46,135 nt of DNA from an uncultured Oscillospiraceae bacterium (GTDB lineage: Bacteria; Bacillota_A; Clostridia; Oscillospirales; Oscillospiraceae), in NCBI GenBank assembly GCA_900762245.1, contig CAAFFR010000193.1, positions 1 to 46,135 of the forward strand, given 5' to 3'. The notes beneath the pieces are model-generated. The model searched no databases, was not told the origin of the DNA, and was given only the letters and a program-made list of their open reading frames with translations. Made by a program: the position numbers and the translations under genes. Position 1 is the stretch's first letter. Each line of letters starts with the position of its first letter. Positions 21,974 through 31,968 of this stretch are shown here, in pieces.

Positions 21974-24900
21974 TTATTCCACTATTCCCAGATATTCTTC
22001 CATCTGGTTCAAATCCAGCCGCAGCAGCTTGCTGACACCCTGCTCCTGCATGGTGACACCGTAGAGGACATCGGCAGCCTCCATGGTGCCGCGGCGGTGG
22101 GTGATGACAATAAACTGAGTGGCCTTCGCCAGATTGTGAAGATACTTGGCAAAGCGTTCCACATTGCGGTCATCCAGCGCCGCGTCGATCTCATCCAGCA
22201 GGCAGAAGGGCGTGGGGCGGACCTTCAGAATGGCAAAGTACAGCGCCGTTGCCACGAAAGCCTTCTCACCGCCGGACAGCAGTGTAATGGTCTTGACCTG
22301 CTTTCCGGGGGGCTGGACACGGATCTCGATACCACAGGTCAGCGGGTTTTCCGGGTCCTCCAGAATCAGCTGACCCTTGCCGCCGCCAAACATCTCCTCA
22401 AAGACCGTGCCGAAATGATGGTCGATCTTGGTAAATTCCGTGACAAAAATCGTGGTCATTTCCGCAGTGATGTTACGGATAATGCTTTCCAGCTCCCGCT
22501 TGGCGTTCAGCACATCGTCCCGCTGCTCTGCCAGGTAGGTATAGCGCTCATTGACACGGGCGTATTCCTCGATGGCACCCAGGTTGGGCGTACCCAAAGC
22601 CGCGATCTTCCGTTTCAGTTCTCCGGCACGGCGGTTGCCGGCGGTGACATTCTCGATCTCACCCCGGTGCTCGGAAGCAGTACCGGGCGTGAGTCCGTAG
22701 GAATCCCACAGCTTATCGATGATCTGCCGTTCCTCCATGGAGGAGGTAACTTTTTTCTGCTCCAGCAGGGCGCAGGCCCGCTCCATGTTGAGGATATCCT
22801 TGCTCTTCTCCTGGGCCTCCCGCTCGGAACGGGTCTTGGAGGCTTCGGCTTCAGCGCGGCTCTGGAGGGTCTGCTGCATCTTCAGCTGCATCTGGGCACT
22901 TTCGGCATCATTTTCCAGCTGACGCTGCTTCAGGGCATCGATCTCGCCCCGCAGACGTTCATTCTCTGCACCGATAGCATCCATGAGCGCTTCCTTCTTC
23001 TCCCGGTCCCCTTCCATAGCGGTACGTAAGCTTTGCAGGTCCTCAATGTGGGTCAGGGCGGTAGCGCGTTCCGCTTCCAGGGCTGCTTCTTCGGTTTTCA
23101 GTGCCGTCATGGATTCTGTCACAGCAGCTGTGGCTTCTGCGGCTTCTGTCTGGCTGCCTTCCAGTACACTGAGGGTCTGCCGGGTTTCCATGAGCTGCTG
23201 GCTATAGACCTGGATCTTAGCCTGCTGGGCAGCATACCGCTCCCGGTCGGAGCGGTCCCGGTCATTAAGGGCATCTTTTTCCCGCTGGGAAGACTCTTCT
23301 GCTTCCAAAATAGCATTCAGCAAAATCTCATACTGCTTTTCCAGGCCTTCTAGCCGCAGGACCTGATCTTCTGCTTCGCGCAGCTGGTCCCGGGCGGTGT
23401 TCATCTGAAATTCCACCTGGTCGCACTGGCGCTGGGCTTCCTGCAATTCTGCTTCTGCCACCAGTTTGTCCTGCTGCAGCTTCTTTTCCTGGGCCGTCAG
23501 CTTTTCCAGTTCATTGGCGCGGGACAGAATGCCTGCATCTTTATTGACGGAGCCGCCGGTCATGGAACCGCCGGGGTTCATGACCTGACCGTCCAGGGTG
23601 ACGATCTTAAAGCGGTTTTTATATTTCTGAGACATATGGATGGCAGCATCCATATCCTGGACAATGACGGTTCTGGCAAGCAGGTTATCCACGATGCCCC
23701 GGTACATGGGATCGGAGGTCACAAGCTCTGAAGCAATGCCCACAAAGCCGCGGCAGTTTTCAAGACCGGTTTCCTGCAGGCTGCGGCCCTGAATATTGCT
23801 CATAGGCAGGAACGTGGCACGACCGCCGCCGGTCCGCTTCAGGAAGGAAATGGCTGCTTTGCCATCCTGCTCACTGCCCACCACGATCTGCTGCATGGCA
23901 GCACCCAAGGCAATTTCGATGGCGATGGTATAGCTGTCCTCCGTGCGGATCAGGCGGGATACGGGACCATGGACATTCCGCAGAGCGCCCCGCTGGCTTT
24001 CCTGCATGACCATGCGGACCTCCTTGTTATAGCTTTCAAAATCCCGTTCCATGGCACGGAAGACCCGGGCCTTGGCGGTAACGGAATCCAGCTTCTGATT
24101 CATTTCCCGCAGACTGTTCTGCAGGTCATCCCGGCGCTTTAACCGGGTGGTCTGGCGCAGGGAGTAGCCGGAAATGGTATTATTGGCAGCAGTCACATTT
24201 TCCCGTGCCCGGCGCAGCTCCTTGCAGCTGTCTTCCAGATTGGTCTGGGCCTCGTGGCGGCGGGATGCACCGGCAGCAAGGTCGCTGCTGATCTGTTCCA
24301 TGCGTTGGCGGGTCCCCATCATACTGTCTTCCAGACCCCGGACATCGGCCTGACGGCCTGCAATATCTGCCGCCAAAGAGGATTCCTTGCCCCGCAGTTC
24401 CAGATACTGTCTGGTAATGCCCTGAGCATTGGCGGTCATTTCCGTCAGCTTCTGCTGCAGGTCTTCCAGTGCCTTTTTCTTCTGAGAAAGGGCAGTTTCA
24501 ATTTCCGCCACTCTGTTTTTTGTTTGTTCGATCTGGGACACGATACCGCCGCTGCGGTCCTCCTGTCCCTTCAGTTCTTCTCCAATTCTGGCAATGTTGG
24601 CGTTGTTGTTGTCCACATTGCCCTGAAGCACCGCCATCTGGCCTTCCAGCTGCTGGTGGGTGGCGGAGAGCATATTTGCCTTTAGCCGGACGGTTTCCAG
24701 TTCCCCATCCCGGGTCCGCAGGAGGTCACCCATCTCCTCAGTCTTGCGATAAAGGGCTTCCAGTTCGTCATGGGCCTGCTGCAGCACAAAAGAGGCGGAG
24801 GCGTAGTCCTCTTCTGCCTTTTTCGCAGCGGCGGACAGCTTTTCCAGCGTATCCAGCCAAACGGCAACCTCCACGCCTTTCAGTTCGTCCTTCAGTTCCA

Positions 24901-25546
24901 GATACTTTCTGGCCTTTTCAGACTGGACCTTCAGAGGTTCCAGCTGCAATTCCAGTTCAGAAACCTTATCGCCAATGCGAAGCAGGTTATCTTCCGTATA
25001 CTGGAGCTTCCGTTCGGTTTCCTCCTTGCGGTGGCGGTATTTGGAAATACCGGCAGCCTCCTCGAAGATTTCCCGGCGGTCGCCGCTTTTCAGAGAAAGG
25101 ATCTCGTCGATACGGCCCTGGCCGATATTGGAATAGCCCTCCCGGCCCAGGCCTGTATCCATGAACATTTCATGGATATCCCGCAGGCGGGCAGACTGCT
25201 TGTTGATGTAAAATTCGCTGTCACCGGAGCGGTAGAACCGCCGGGTGACCATGACTTCGTCGGCATCGTAAGGAAGGGCCCGGTCAGAATTGTCCAGCGT
25301 CAGGGTAGCTTCCGCAAAACCCACCGCCGCACGCTTCTGGGTGCCGCCGAAGATCACATCCTCCATCTTGGCTCCGCGAAGGGTCTTGGTGCTCTGCTCG
25401 CCCATGACCCAGAGGATGGCATCGGAAATATTCGATTTACCGGAGCCGTTGGGACCGACGATGGCAGTGATGTCATCACCAAACCGGATCAGTGTCTTAT
25501 CCGGAAAGGATTTGAATCCCTGCAGTTGAAGTGATTTCAGATACAC
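21974..25546 (-). CDS. smc: Chromosome segregation SMC ATPase
   Basis: A 1190-residue structural maintenance of chromosomes protein, complete. The N-terminal ATPase half has Walker A GPNGSGKSNISDAI. Two long coiled coils (about 170-490 and 670-1000) flank a hinge (about 510-640). The C-terminal half has the signature LLSGGEKAFVATALYF and Walker B PFCLLDEIDAALDD. The start codon is GTG at 25546 with GAGGT upstream. It is first in the leftward operon with a consensus promoter. The ScpA and ScpB partners are not in the window. Confidence 0.98.
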   Translation of the reverse strand: MYLKSLQLQGFKSFPDKTLIRFGDDITAIVGPNGSGKSNISDAILWVMGEQSTKTLRGAKMEDVIFGGTQKRAAVGFAEATLTLDNSDRALPYDADEVMVTRRFYRSGDSEFYINKQSARLRDIHEMFMDTGLGREGYSNIGQGRIDEILSLKSGDRREIFEEAAGISKYRHRKEETERKLQYTEDNLLRIGDKVSELELQLEPLKVQSEKARKYLELKDELKGVEVAVWLDTLEKLSAAAKKAEEDYASASFVLQQAHDELEALYRKTEEMGDLLRTRDGELETVRLKANMLSATHQQLEGQMAVLQGNVDNNNANIARIGEELKGQEDRSGGIVSQIEQTKNRVAEIETALSQKKKALEDLQQKLTEMTANAQGITRQYLELRGKESSLAADIAGRQADVRGLEDSMMGTRQRMEQISSDLAAGASRRHEAQTNLEDSCKELRRARENVTAANNTISGYSLRQTTRLKRRDDLQNSLREMNQKLDSVTAKARVFRAMERDFESYNKEVRMVMQESQRGALRNVHGPVSRLIRTEDSYTIAIEIALGAAMQQIVVGSEQDGKAAISFLKRTGGGRATFLPMSNIQGRSLQETGLENCRGFVGIASELVTSDPMYRGIVDNLLARTVIVQDMDAAIHMSQKYKNRFKIVTLDGQVMNPGGSMTGGSVNKDAGILSRANELEKLTAQEKKLQQDKLVAEAELQEAQRQCDQVEFQMNTARDQLREAEDQVLRLEGLEKQYEILLNAILEAEESSQREKDALNDRDRSDRERYAAQQAKIQVYSQQLMETRQTLSVLEGSQTEAAEATAAVTESMTALKTEEAALEAERATALTHIEDLQSLRTAMEGDREKKEALMDAIGAENERLRGEIDALKQRQLENDAESAQMQLKMQQTLQSRAEAEASKTRSEREAQEKSKDILNMERACALLEQKKVTSSMEERQIIDKLWDSYGLTPGTASEHRGEIENVTAGNRRAGELKRKIAALGTPNLGAIEEYARVNERYTYLAEQRDDVLNAKRELESIIRNITAEMTTIFVTEFTKIDHHFGTVFEEMFGGGKGQLILEDPENPLTCGIEIRVQPPGKQVKTITLLSGGEKAFVATALYFAILKVRPTPFCLLDEIDAALDDRNVERFAKYLHNLAKATQFIVITHRRGTMEAADVLYGVTMQEQGVSKLLRLDLNQMEEYLGIVE

Positions 25547-25582
25547 AGACTTACCTCATGATAAAAGATAATAATTCAATTT

Positions 25583-25611
25583 ATTATACGCCAAAAGCTG
25601 CCAGAATGCAA
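25583..25611 (-). promoter_or_regulatory. Promoter of the smc-ftsY-to-leuS operon
   Basis: On the minus strand, TTGCAT (25606-25611), a 17-base spacer and an exact TATAAT (25583-25588), about 37 bases before the smc start. Confidence 0.88.
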
Positions 25612-25642
25612 GGGTTTCTTTCCTTTGTCCCAAAAGAGAAAA

Positions 25643-25667
25643 CCGGATGTCAAAAAATGACACCCGG
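25643..25667 (-). terminator. Terminator at the 3' end of the polysaccharide locus
   Basis: CCGGATGTCA (25643-25652) pairs with TGACACCCGG (25658-25667) with one A-C mismatch. The minus strand then reads TTTTCTCTTTT. It lies just past the last gene of the locus, before the smc promoter. Confidence 0.8.
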
Positions 25668-25675
25668 AATTTTGT

Positions 25676-27142
25676 TCAATTTCCTTTTCCCCGCAATTCC
25701 AGCAGGAACGACAACAGATATCGGAAATTTTCGTTTCTTGTCAAAAAACTCAGTACTACATACAGCACAACACCTGTCAGGATCTGCAGCAGTAACAGCA
25801 CAAAAGCAGCCGCTTGCAATCGACCAATCACCAGCACAACACCTGCCATAATCGCAGATATCAACAGATTCGGCAATACATCTGCCAGCAAATAGCGGTA
25901 ACGATATCCAAGCAGTTTGCGGTTGGGGTAGGTATCAATCACAACCGAGGCCGCCATGCAAAGCAGTGCAGAGAACGCAAACATCTCCGGATTTCGGGAC
26001 AACAGCAGGAACAATACAACAATGGTAAGATATACCACCTTTTTGATAATCTCCAGCCGGAGAATAATATCACTTCTGCCAATGGCCTTGATTGCCTGAA
26101 GGCTTCCCACCTGCACCAGGTCAAACATATAGAATACTGCAAAAATCTGAAGATATGCCACTGCAGGAAGCCATTTATCCGTCAGAAGCACCCGAATGAA
26201 ATTCTCGGATACTGCAAACAACCCCAGCATCACCGGGAACATTACATAGGATGCTGCTTTCACATAACGTCTTGTAATATTCAGCACATCCTCTTTGTTA
26301 TCCTGAACTCTTGCCATCACCGGAAAAAGCACATTGGCCAGGGTATCGCTGATGGTATTGTTGATCAAACCGGGAAAGGTTTTGCCTTTGTTGTAATAAG
26401 CCAGATCTGCAGGAGTAAATTTCAGACCAACGATCAGAGGGCTAAGCTGGTCATACGCTACCGTAATAATGGAAGTCAGCATCATTTTCCAGCCAAAGGC
26501 AAACAAGGATTTGAGCCGCTCCAGAGAAAAGCTTCTTACAAATCTGAGACGTGTTGTCAGGTACAGAACCAGGGTATCAATGAAGGTATTGGTCATTTCC
26601 TGTGCCACCAGTGCCCATGCACCGTAGCCAGCAAAGGCTACCCAAAGACCAGCAGCCGCAGAAATAACCGTACCAACAATGGTGGACAGGAAAAACTTTC
26701 TGAATTCCAGTTTACTGGCAATGTAGGCGCTTAGGACAGATTTCAGTGCACTGGGAAAAAACGTCAGACCCATCACCCGAAAAATAGGGGTCAGCAATGG
26801 TTTGGCATACAACTGCGCAATCAACGGTGCGCAGAGATAAATCGCACCATAGAACACCGTTGCTAGGGTCAGATTAACGTACAGAACCGCAGAGTAATCC
26901 TCAGCCACAGCATTTTTCTTTTGAATCAGCGCAGTGTTCATACCGCCGGAAATAAACACATAGCAGAAAGCGAAGAAAATCGCTACAATGCTGACAACAC
27001 TGTAATCATCCGGCACCAACATCCGGGCCAGAATGATGGAAACTATCAGTGAAACCAGCTGCGCACAGATTCGTTCTGCAAATTTCCAGAACATACTGCC
27101 AAAAGCACTGCGTTTTAAGTTGTCATTGTTTTGAGATTCCAT
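25676..27142 (-). CDS. Polysaccharide flippase, Wzx/PST family (second flippase of the locus)
   Basis: A 488-residue membrane protein of the MOP superfamily that should flip lipid-linked oligosaccharides across the membrane. Twelve to fourteen hydrophobic helices cover its length. The N-terminus (SAFGSMFWKFAERICAQL, then ARMLVPDDYSVVSIVAIF) and the SALKSVLSAYIASKLEFRK region are typical of the WzxC/TuaB-like branch. The start at 27142 has GAGGA eight bases upstream; TTG at 27172 is also in frame but less likely. It is the last gene of the locus. The base composition of this and the next two genes looks more AT-rich than the rest, which may indicate a different origin. Confidence 0.9.
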   Translation of the reverse strand: MESQNNDNLKRSAFGSMFWKFAERICAQLVSLIVSIILARMLVPDDYSVVSIVAIFFAFCYVFISGGMNTALIQKKNAVAEDYSAVLYVNLTLATVFYGAIYLCAPLIAQLYAKPLLTPIFRVMGLTFFPSALKSVLSAYIASKLEFRKFFLSTIVGTVISAAAGLWVAFAGYGAWALVAQEMTNTFIDTLVLYLTTRLRFVRSFSLERLKSLFAFGWKMMLTSIITVAYDQLSPLIVGLKFTPADLAYYNKGKTFPGLINNTISDTLANVLFPVMARVQDNKEDVLNITRRYVKAASYVMFPVMLGLFAVSENFIRVLLTDKWLPAVAYLQIFAVFYMFDLVQVGSLQAIKAIGRSDIILRLEIIKKVVYLTIVVLFLLLSRNPEMFAFSALLCMAASVVIDTYPNRKLLGYRYRYLLADVLPNLLISAIMAGVVLVIGRLQAAAFVLLLLQILTGVVLYVVLSFLTRNENFRYLLSFLLELRGKGN

Positions 27143-27168
27143 GGATCTATCCTCTTCTGTTTCCCATG

Positions 27169-27708
27169 TCAATTATCTGTTCTCATTTTAATAATTTTGG
27201 CCGGCACACCGCCAACGATTGCATAGGGCGGTACGTCCTTGGTCACAACAGCGCCTGCTCCAATAATGCTATGGCTTCCAATGGTCACACCAGGCATGAT
27301 AATAGCCCGAGTCCCGATCCACACATCATCTCCAACGCAGATTGGTTTTGCCTCTGAAAAACCCTGCTGGCACATTGGAATATCCAGGCGGTTAAAACAA
27401 TGGTTATGAGGAAGGAAAACACACTCCGGGCCCATCATTACATGATTACCAATGGAAACCGGTCCTCCTAATGTGCAATTGATTCCAACGCCGCTGTAAT
27501 CACCGATAGATAAATCAGAATCAAACTTTGCACCATGTTCAAAATTCACATTTTTCCCGCATTGCGCCACAAATCTGCTGGCAAAAAAATAGCGAATTTT
27601 CTGCCCCCATGATACGCTTTTTCCGGCAGATGCCGGAAGTTTGACCGCAACTCCATAATACAGGATTCGGCAAATAAACCGCTTTGCTTTTTTAATATAT
27701 TTCTTCAT
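27169..27708 (-). CDS. Hexapeptide-repeat acyltransferase (LbH family)
   Basis: A 179-residue left-handed beta-helix transferase, probably O-acetylating a sugar with acetyl-CoA. Hexapeptide turns run through IGDYSGVGINCTLGG, VSIGNHVMMGPECVFLPHNH (the His pair probably catalytic) and PICVGDDVWIGTRAIIMPGV to the C-terminal VVTKDVPPYAIVGGVPAKII, the usual WcaF/CysE/MaaL layout. The start at 27708 has AAGGGG nine bases upstream; an in-frame ATG at 27750 would overlap the upstream gene. It lies 13 bases after the glycosyltransferase at 27722. Confidence 0.9.
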   Translation of the reverse strand: MKKYIKKAKRFICRILYYGVAVKLPASAGKSVSWGQKIRYFFASRFVAQCGKNVNFEHGAKFDSDLSIGDYSGVGINCTLGGPVSIGNHVMMGPECVFLPHNHCFNRLDIPMCQQGFSEAKPICVGDDVWIGTRAIIMPGVTIGSHSIIGAGAVVTKDVPPYAIVGGVPAKIIKMRTDN

Positions 27709-27721
27709 AAACAAAGCCCCT

Positions 27722-28705
27722 TTAAGACCTTCTTTCTGCCATAGCTGCACGGAGTATCAGATACAGCATAATTCCCTTTGCTGATTTTCTCTGGAACAAC
27801 CCAGTATATATCCAATTTCCCCATTGGATGACTTGTCCGCTACAGGAATAAAAACTGTCCATTTTTTCTATTGCAGCCGCCAGTTTCATCTTTTCCCAAA
27901 AGGATATCCCCTTGTTTTCAGCAGTTGTAATCAACATATTTTCAAACTGTGTCATTACATGCCAGTCCCGGTTATAAACACACTTCTCATCTGTAGCTTT
28001 CAACGTTTCCATAGCAGCTGTCAGACGGTGATAGAACAGGTCGCACTGTTCCATTGTGGCGCTTCTCTTGGAGAGGGAGCCTTCTGTGGAGGTATCGTAG
28101 TAATAAAGCCTTTGTGGAAGAATCCGAACCTGGCCCTGAACATTACACAGATATTCCATCACAAAAATCAGATCTTCACCCAATCGTAAGTCCCCCGAAA
28201 ATCGCAGATCAGACTTCTGAATGGCATTTCTTTCAAATAACTTATTCCATGGCGGACACATGACAAAGGAGAATTGAAGAAACCTGTTTCTTTCTACAAT
28301 TATTTCCTCTGAAAGCTGTTGGTCCTTCGCTTCCGCATCCGGTCCACCCCATGCAATTTCACATACCGTCAAATTTTGCGGGATATGATTTCGCACCATA
28401 TGTTCACACCACAACGGGCTGACCCAGTCATCGCTGTCGCAGAACATGATATACTCTCCCCGTGCAACATCCAAACCAGCATTTCTCGCAGAGGAAACAC
28501 CACCATTGGGTTTATCAATCACCCGGATTCTGCTGTCTTGCTGCTCATATCCCCGGCACATTTCCAGTGATGCGTCCTTCGAGCCATCATTGACCAGCAA
28601 TATCTCAATATTGGGATAGCTTTGTTCCACCAGAGATGTCACACAGCGATGTAATGTTCTCTCTGCATTATATACCGGCACAATAATACTGATCAATTTT
28701 TCCAT
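27722..28705 (-). CDS. Glycosyltransferase family 2
   Basis: A 327-residue cytoplasmic-face GT-A glycosyltransferase. The N-terminus reads ISIIVPVYNAERTLHRCV, followed by ILLVNDGSKDAS (nucleotide-sugar-binding Asp) and CDSDDWVSP as the DXD metal site. The C-terminal third is variable, as usual, and does not predict the sugar. Its start lies nine bases after the next gene upstream. Codon use looks AT-richer than in the genes to the right. Confidence 0.93.
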   Translation of the reverse strand: MEKLISIIVPVYNAERTLHRCVTSLVEQSYPNIEILLVNDGSKDASLEMCRGYEQQDSRIRVIDKPNGGVSSARNAGLDVARGEYIMFCDSDDWVSPLWCEHMVRNHIPQNLTVCEIAWGGPDAEAKDQQLSEEIIVERNRFLQFSFVMCPPWNKLFERNAIQKSDLRFSGDLRLGEDLIFVMEYLCNVQGQVRILPQRLYYYDTSTEGSLSKRSATMEQCDLFYHRLTAAMETLKATDEKCVYNRDWHVMTQFENMLITTAENKGISFWEKMKLAAAIEKMDSFYSCSGQVIQWGNWIYTGLFQRKSAKGIMLYLILRAAMAERRS

Positions 28706-28714
28706 ATCGTATCC

Positions 28715-29881
28715 TCACGCAAATACAGACCGTTCATATTCTTCCAATGCGTCTGCGTACTGACAGTGCTCCTGCTTCAATGCATCCGAAAACGTCAGCA
28801 TGATACCGTCTTCATCCAGCATGTGCGCTATGGCTTCTGCAATAGCCGAGGCATCAACAGGAACAATCAGCGCTGTTTTTCCATCCACCAGCTGATCCCG
28901 CATACCACCTACATCTGTAGCCACAATGGGACGGTACAGCACTTTTGCTTCTGTAACCGTTGTGGAATAGGCTTCATAGAAAGATGGCTGAACATAAATA
29001 TCCGCGTTCAAAATATACGGATAGGGATTGCTCTGATTTCCTTCCAGACAGAAGCATTCTGCCAATCCCAATTGACAAATCTTCTCTTGGATTTCGGTCT
29101 TTTGGTTTCCATCGCCTACCCAATGCCAGCAAATATCATGCTGTTTTTCTCGCAGCATATTGCAGGCCTCCAAAGCCAAAAAGGCGCCCTTTTCTCTGGA
29201 CAGACGCCCCACTGTAACAATGTGCTTTTTTCCTGCAGCGAAGGTATCCGGATAACATACAGCCGCTTTTTCCCGGATATCCTGTACATCGCATATGTTA
29301 TGCAGCACCATGATTTTTTCCCGTTGGTCCGGGAATTTGTTCCGAAGGATTTTTGCACAATCCTCCGAAACCGCCACTATGAAATCAAACTTTCCATAAT
29401 ATTTCCGGTCAAGGGCATATTCTTTTCCGGTGCGTTCATAGGCGCCGTTGTGATACCACAGGACCTTTCGGTTTGCCTGAATCTTATCCGCCACATAGTA
29501 AGGACCGATTCCGTTCTGGGAATAAGCAACGGCAACATCATAGTGTTTTTCAATGGGCTTGAACTGTACCCACAGGGGCAGTCCCAGTTTGATACGGATA
29601 CGGTGCACCAAATAGGGCAGCAGTTTGTCCAGGTGTTTGGAAATACCGCCCCGTTTGCGAATCTCCTGCATGGTGATCTCTGTATTCAGCGTATATTCAA
29701 AAGGATCCACCATATGGATTTTCCTGCGGATCTGGGGCAGCATGTCATAAATGGGGTCCATCACCAGCAGATCCACTTCGTAGTTTTCTTCCGGCAGAGT
29801 ATTCAGAAGATTCACCAGACATTTCTCAATGCCGCCAATGCCCAGACCGTAACACACAAACAGGAGGCTTTTTCGACTCAT
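28715..29881 (-). CDS. Glycosyltransferase family 4
   Basis: A 388-residue GT-B enzyme. The N-terminal Rossmann domain opens LLFVCYGLGIGGIEKCLVNLL, the GG loop of this family. The C-terminal domain has HIVTVGRLSREKGAFLALEA, the E-x7-E region SFYEAYSTTVTEAKVLYRPIV and ATDVGGM, which bind the sugar nucleotide. The start follows GAGGTG. The donor and acceptor are not predictable. Tightly packed with neighbours on both sides. Confidence 0.93.
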   Translation of the reverse strand: MSRKSLLFVCYGLGIGGIEKCLVNLLNTLPEENYEVDLLVMDPIYDMLPQIRRKIHMVDPFEYTLNTEITMQEIRKRGGISKHLDKLLPYLVHRIRIKLGLPLWVQFKPIEKHYDVAVAYSQNGIGPYYVADKIQANRKVLWYHNGAYERTGKEYALDRKYYGKFDFIVAVSEDCAKILRNKFPDQREKIMVLHNICDVQDIREKAAVCYPDTFAAGKKHIVTVGRLSREKGAFLALEACNMLREKQHDICWHWVGDGNQKTEIQEKICQLGLAECFCLEGNQSNPYPYILNADIYVQPSFYEAYSTTVTEAKVLYRPIVATDVGGMRDQLVDGKTALIVPVDASAIAEAIAHMLDEDGIMLTFSDALKQEHCQYADALEEYERSVFA

Positions 29882-29890
29882 TTTTTCACC

Positions 29891-30877
29891 TCAGTGCTGC
29901 TCTTCCCGCTGGAAAAGCGCTACAAAAATCCGGTAAGCCACATGGAAAGACCATGGCGCCCGGCAAATCATTTCCGCAAGGATCCGATTCCGTACAGAAA
30001 GCAGATGGAAGTTTTTCCGTTCTGCCTGCAGCTGGCTGCGTACCCGCTGGCGAAATTCTCCATACTGCTTCCAATCAGGGGCCACAGCAAGCTGGGCATA
30101 GGCAAACAAAAGATTTCGCATCAGTGCATGACGGACATCTTCTTTCATGTCCTGGTCACAATCCTCCAGCAAAAGCGATCTGACCCGGATGGGATCGAAG
30201 ATTCCATGTTCTGTAATTCCATTGTAGGAAGCAGAACCCTTTCGCAGCATATAGTGATAAGGACATACACCTTCGAATACAGACTTTTTCGCCCGGGAAA
30301 ACAAATAGTAGTTCATCAGCAGGTCTTCGTTATTTTTCACAGACAAGTCCATCCACGCTTCCAATCCGTCAAACAATGCTCTGCGATACAGCTTCAGGCA
30401 CAGACTACCCTCCACTTCGTTTTCCAGAAGATCCTGCAATCCCCTTTTTCGCTCCTGCAAACGAATTTCATCCGTTTTGTGTACATACTCAATTCTTCCA
30501 TCCAAAAAATGGACCTGATGACCACAGTGGGAAATGTCTGCATCATAGGCACAGGCATTTTCCATCAGGCGCGCATACATCTGGGGTTCTATGATATCGT
30601 CACCGTCCATGAACCCGATCCATTCACCGCTGGCTTCTGCCACGCCCCGCAGCCGGGCTGAGGTGACACCGCCATTTTCTTTGTGGATCACCTTGACAGA
30701 TGGATGCTGTGCAGTATAGGCATCCAGTACTGCCTTTGTATCGTCTGTAGAACCATCGTTTACCACAATGATCTCCAGGTTCGGGTATGTCTGGGCCAGC
30801 AGACTGTCCAGACTCCGCGCCAACCAGGGGGCATTGTTATAGGCAGGTACAACGACAGTAATTTTTTCCAATTTCAT
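29891..30877 (-). CDS. Glycosyltransferase family 2
   Basis: A 328-residue GT-A enzyme: ITVVVPAYNNAPWLARSLDSLLAQTYPNLEIIVVNDGSTDDT at the N-terminus and GFMDGDDIIEP as the DXD region. The C-terminal half, rich in Arg and aromatic residues, is atypical in detail but of normal length. AAAGGA precedes the ATG, and nine bases separate it from the following GT4 gene. Confidence 0.93.
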   Translation of the reverse strand: MKLEKITVVVPAYNNAPWLARSLDSLLAQTYPNLEIIVVNDGSTDDTKAVLDAYTAQHPSVKVIHKENGGVTSARLRGVAEASGEWIGFMDGDDIIEPQMYARLMENACAYDADISHCGHQVHFLDGRIEYVHKTDEIRLQERKRGLQDLLENEVEGSLCLKLYRRALFDGLEAWMDLSVKNNEDLLMNYYLFSRAKKSVFEGVCPYHYMLRKGSASYNGITEHGIFDPIRVRSLLLEDCDQDMKEDVRHALMRNLLFAYAQLAVAPDWKQYGEFRQRVRSQLQAERKNFHLLSVRNRILAEMICRAPWSFHVAYRIFVALFQREEQH

Positions 30878-30888
30878 AATCTATCCTT

Positions 30889-31959
30889 TTATTGCCGATA
30901 AACGGCACAATATTCCTCCGCCATATGGTCAGCAGAGAATTTCCGGCTGGCTTTTTGGGCGTTTCTTCCGAGCTTCTCCCGCAGGTTTTGATTTTTCAGC
31001 AGGGACAAACAGGCTTTCCAAATTGCTTCTGTTTCACAGGGAATCACCAACGCCGTTTCCTCGTGCTGTACAAGGTCCGGTATTCCGCCAACTTCTGATG
31101 CCACAATGGGCAAGCCTGTCCCCATGGCTTCAATGATCGTCATAGGAATCCCCTCATAGAGGGATGGCAGAACAAATATATCCGCATTCTGCAAATAAGG
31201 ATGTACCTGTCCCTGCATGCCATGGAGAATCACCGCGTCAGCAATATTCAGCTTTTGTATCTGCTGTTCAATCTGAGGACGCAGGTCTCCATCTCCCAGC
31301 AAGTGGAGCTGACAATCCGGGTATACTTGGTGCAGCTTCTGAAAGGCATTTAAAAGTCCCGCATGGTTTTTGGGTACGTCAAACCGTCCAACATGAATAA
31401 TACTGGCAGGTTTGGACAGTGTATAGCCTTTCTTTTCCCTGCAATGGGATAAATCAATACCATTGTAGATCACAGGAACAGACCTGGGCGGCAAACCGTA
31501 AAAATCGATGATGGTTTCCTGTACCTCCGGGCTCAGTGCCACAGGTGTCGACCAGCTCAGTTTGTAGTAAACCGAATTAATCAATTTTTGCAGTTTTCCT
31601 TCTGCTTCCTTATGGGCCACACTGTGGACAGTATGGACACAACGCTTGACCCCGGCAAGTTTTGCCGCAGCTACGGCATATTTGATGACATCCAGATGAG
31701 TATGGACCACATCCGGATGCTCTGCCCGAAAAATCTTTACCAGCTTGGGCACCATGGAAAGATCCAGCCCCAGTTTTTTATCCAGATACAGGATTTTCAC
31801 GCCCTCCTGCTCCATACGTTCTGAAATAGGAGTATGCTCTCCATAAAGGCTGACCACGGTGACTTCATGCCCCAATTTTTTCAGAGCATACGTCAAGTTT
31901 TCACACATGGTTTCTGCGCCGCCGAAGCAGAAATAGGGAATGACTTGTAGGATTTTCAT
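30889..31959 (-). CDS. Glycosyltransferase family 4
   Basis: A 356-residue GT-B enzyme. KILQVIPYFCFGGAETMCENL is the N-terminal glycine loop, DVVHTHLDVIKYA the acceptor side, ASIIHVGRFDVPKNHAGLL starts the donor domain, and YEGIPMTIIEAMGTGLPIVA carries the E-x7-E motif. Length and motifs are complete. Its start is nine bases from the upstream gene's stop. Confidence 0.95.
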   Translation of the reverse strand: MKILQVIPYFCFGGAETMCENLTYALKKLGHEVTVVSLYGEHTPISERMEQEGVKILYLDKKLGLDLSMVPKLVKIFRAEHPDVVHTHLDVIKYAVAAAKLAGVKRCVHTVHSVAHKEAEGKLQKLINSVYYKLSWSTPVALSPEVQETIIDFYGLPPRSVPVIYNGIDLSHCREKKGYTLSKPASIIHVGRFDVPKNHAGLLNAFQKLHQVYPDCQLHLLGDGDLRPQIEQQIQKLNIADAVILHGMQGQVHPYLQNADIFVLPSLYEGIPMTIIEAMGTGLPIVASEVGGIPDLVQHEETALVIPCETEAIWKACLSLLKNQNLREKLGRNAQKASRKFSADHMAEEYCAVYRQ

Positions 31960-31968
31960 AGGTCACCT

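Noticed and set aside
28766..30661. A 631-codon plus-strand frame across two glycosyltransferases
   Set aside because: It spans two conserved leftward genes and has no start signal or motif.
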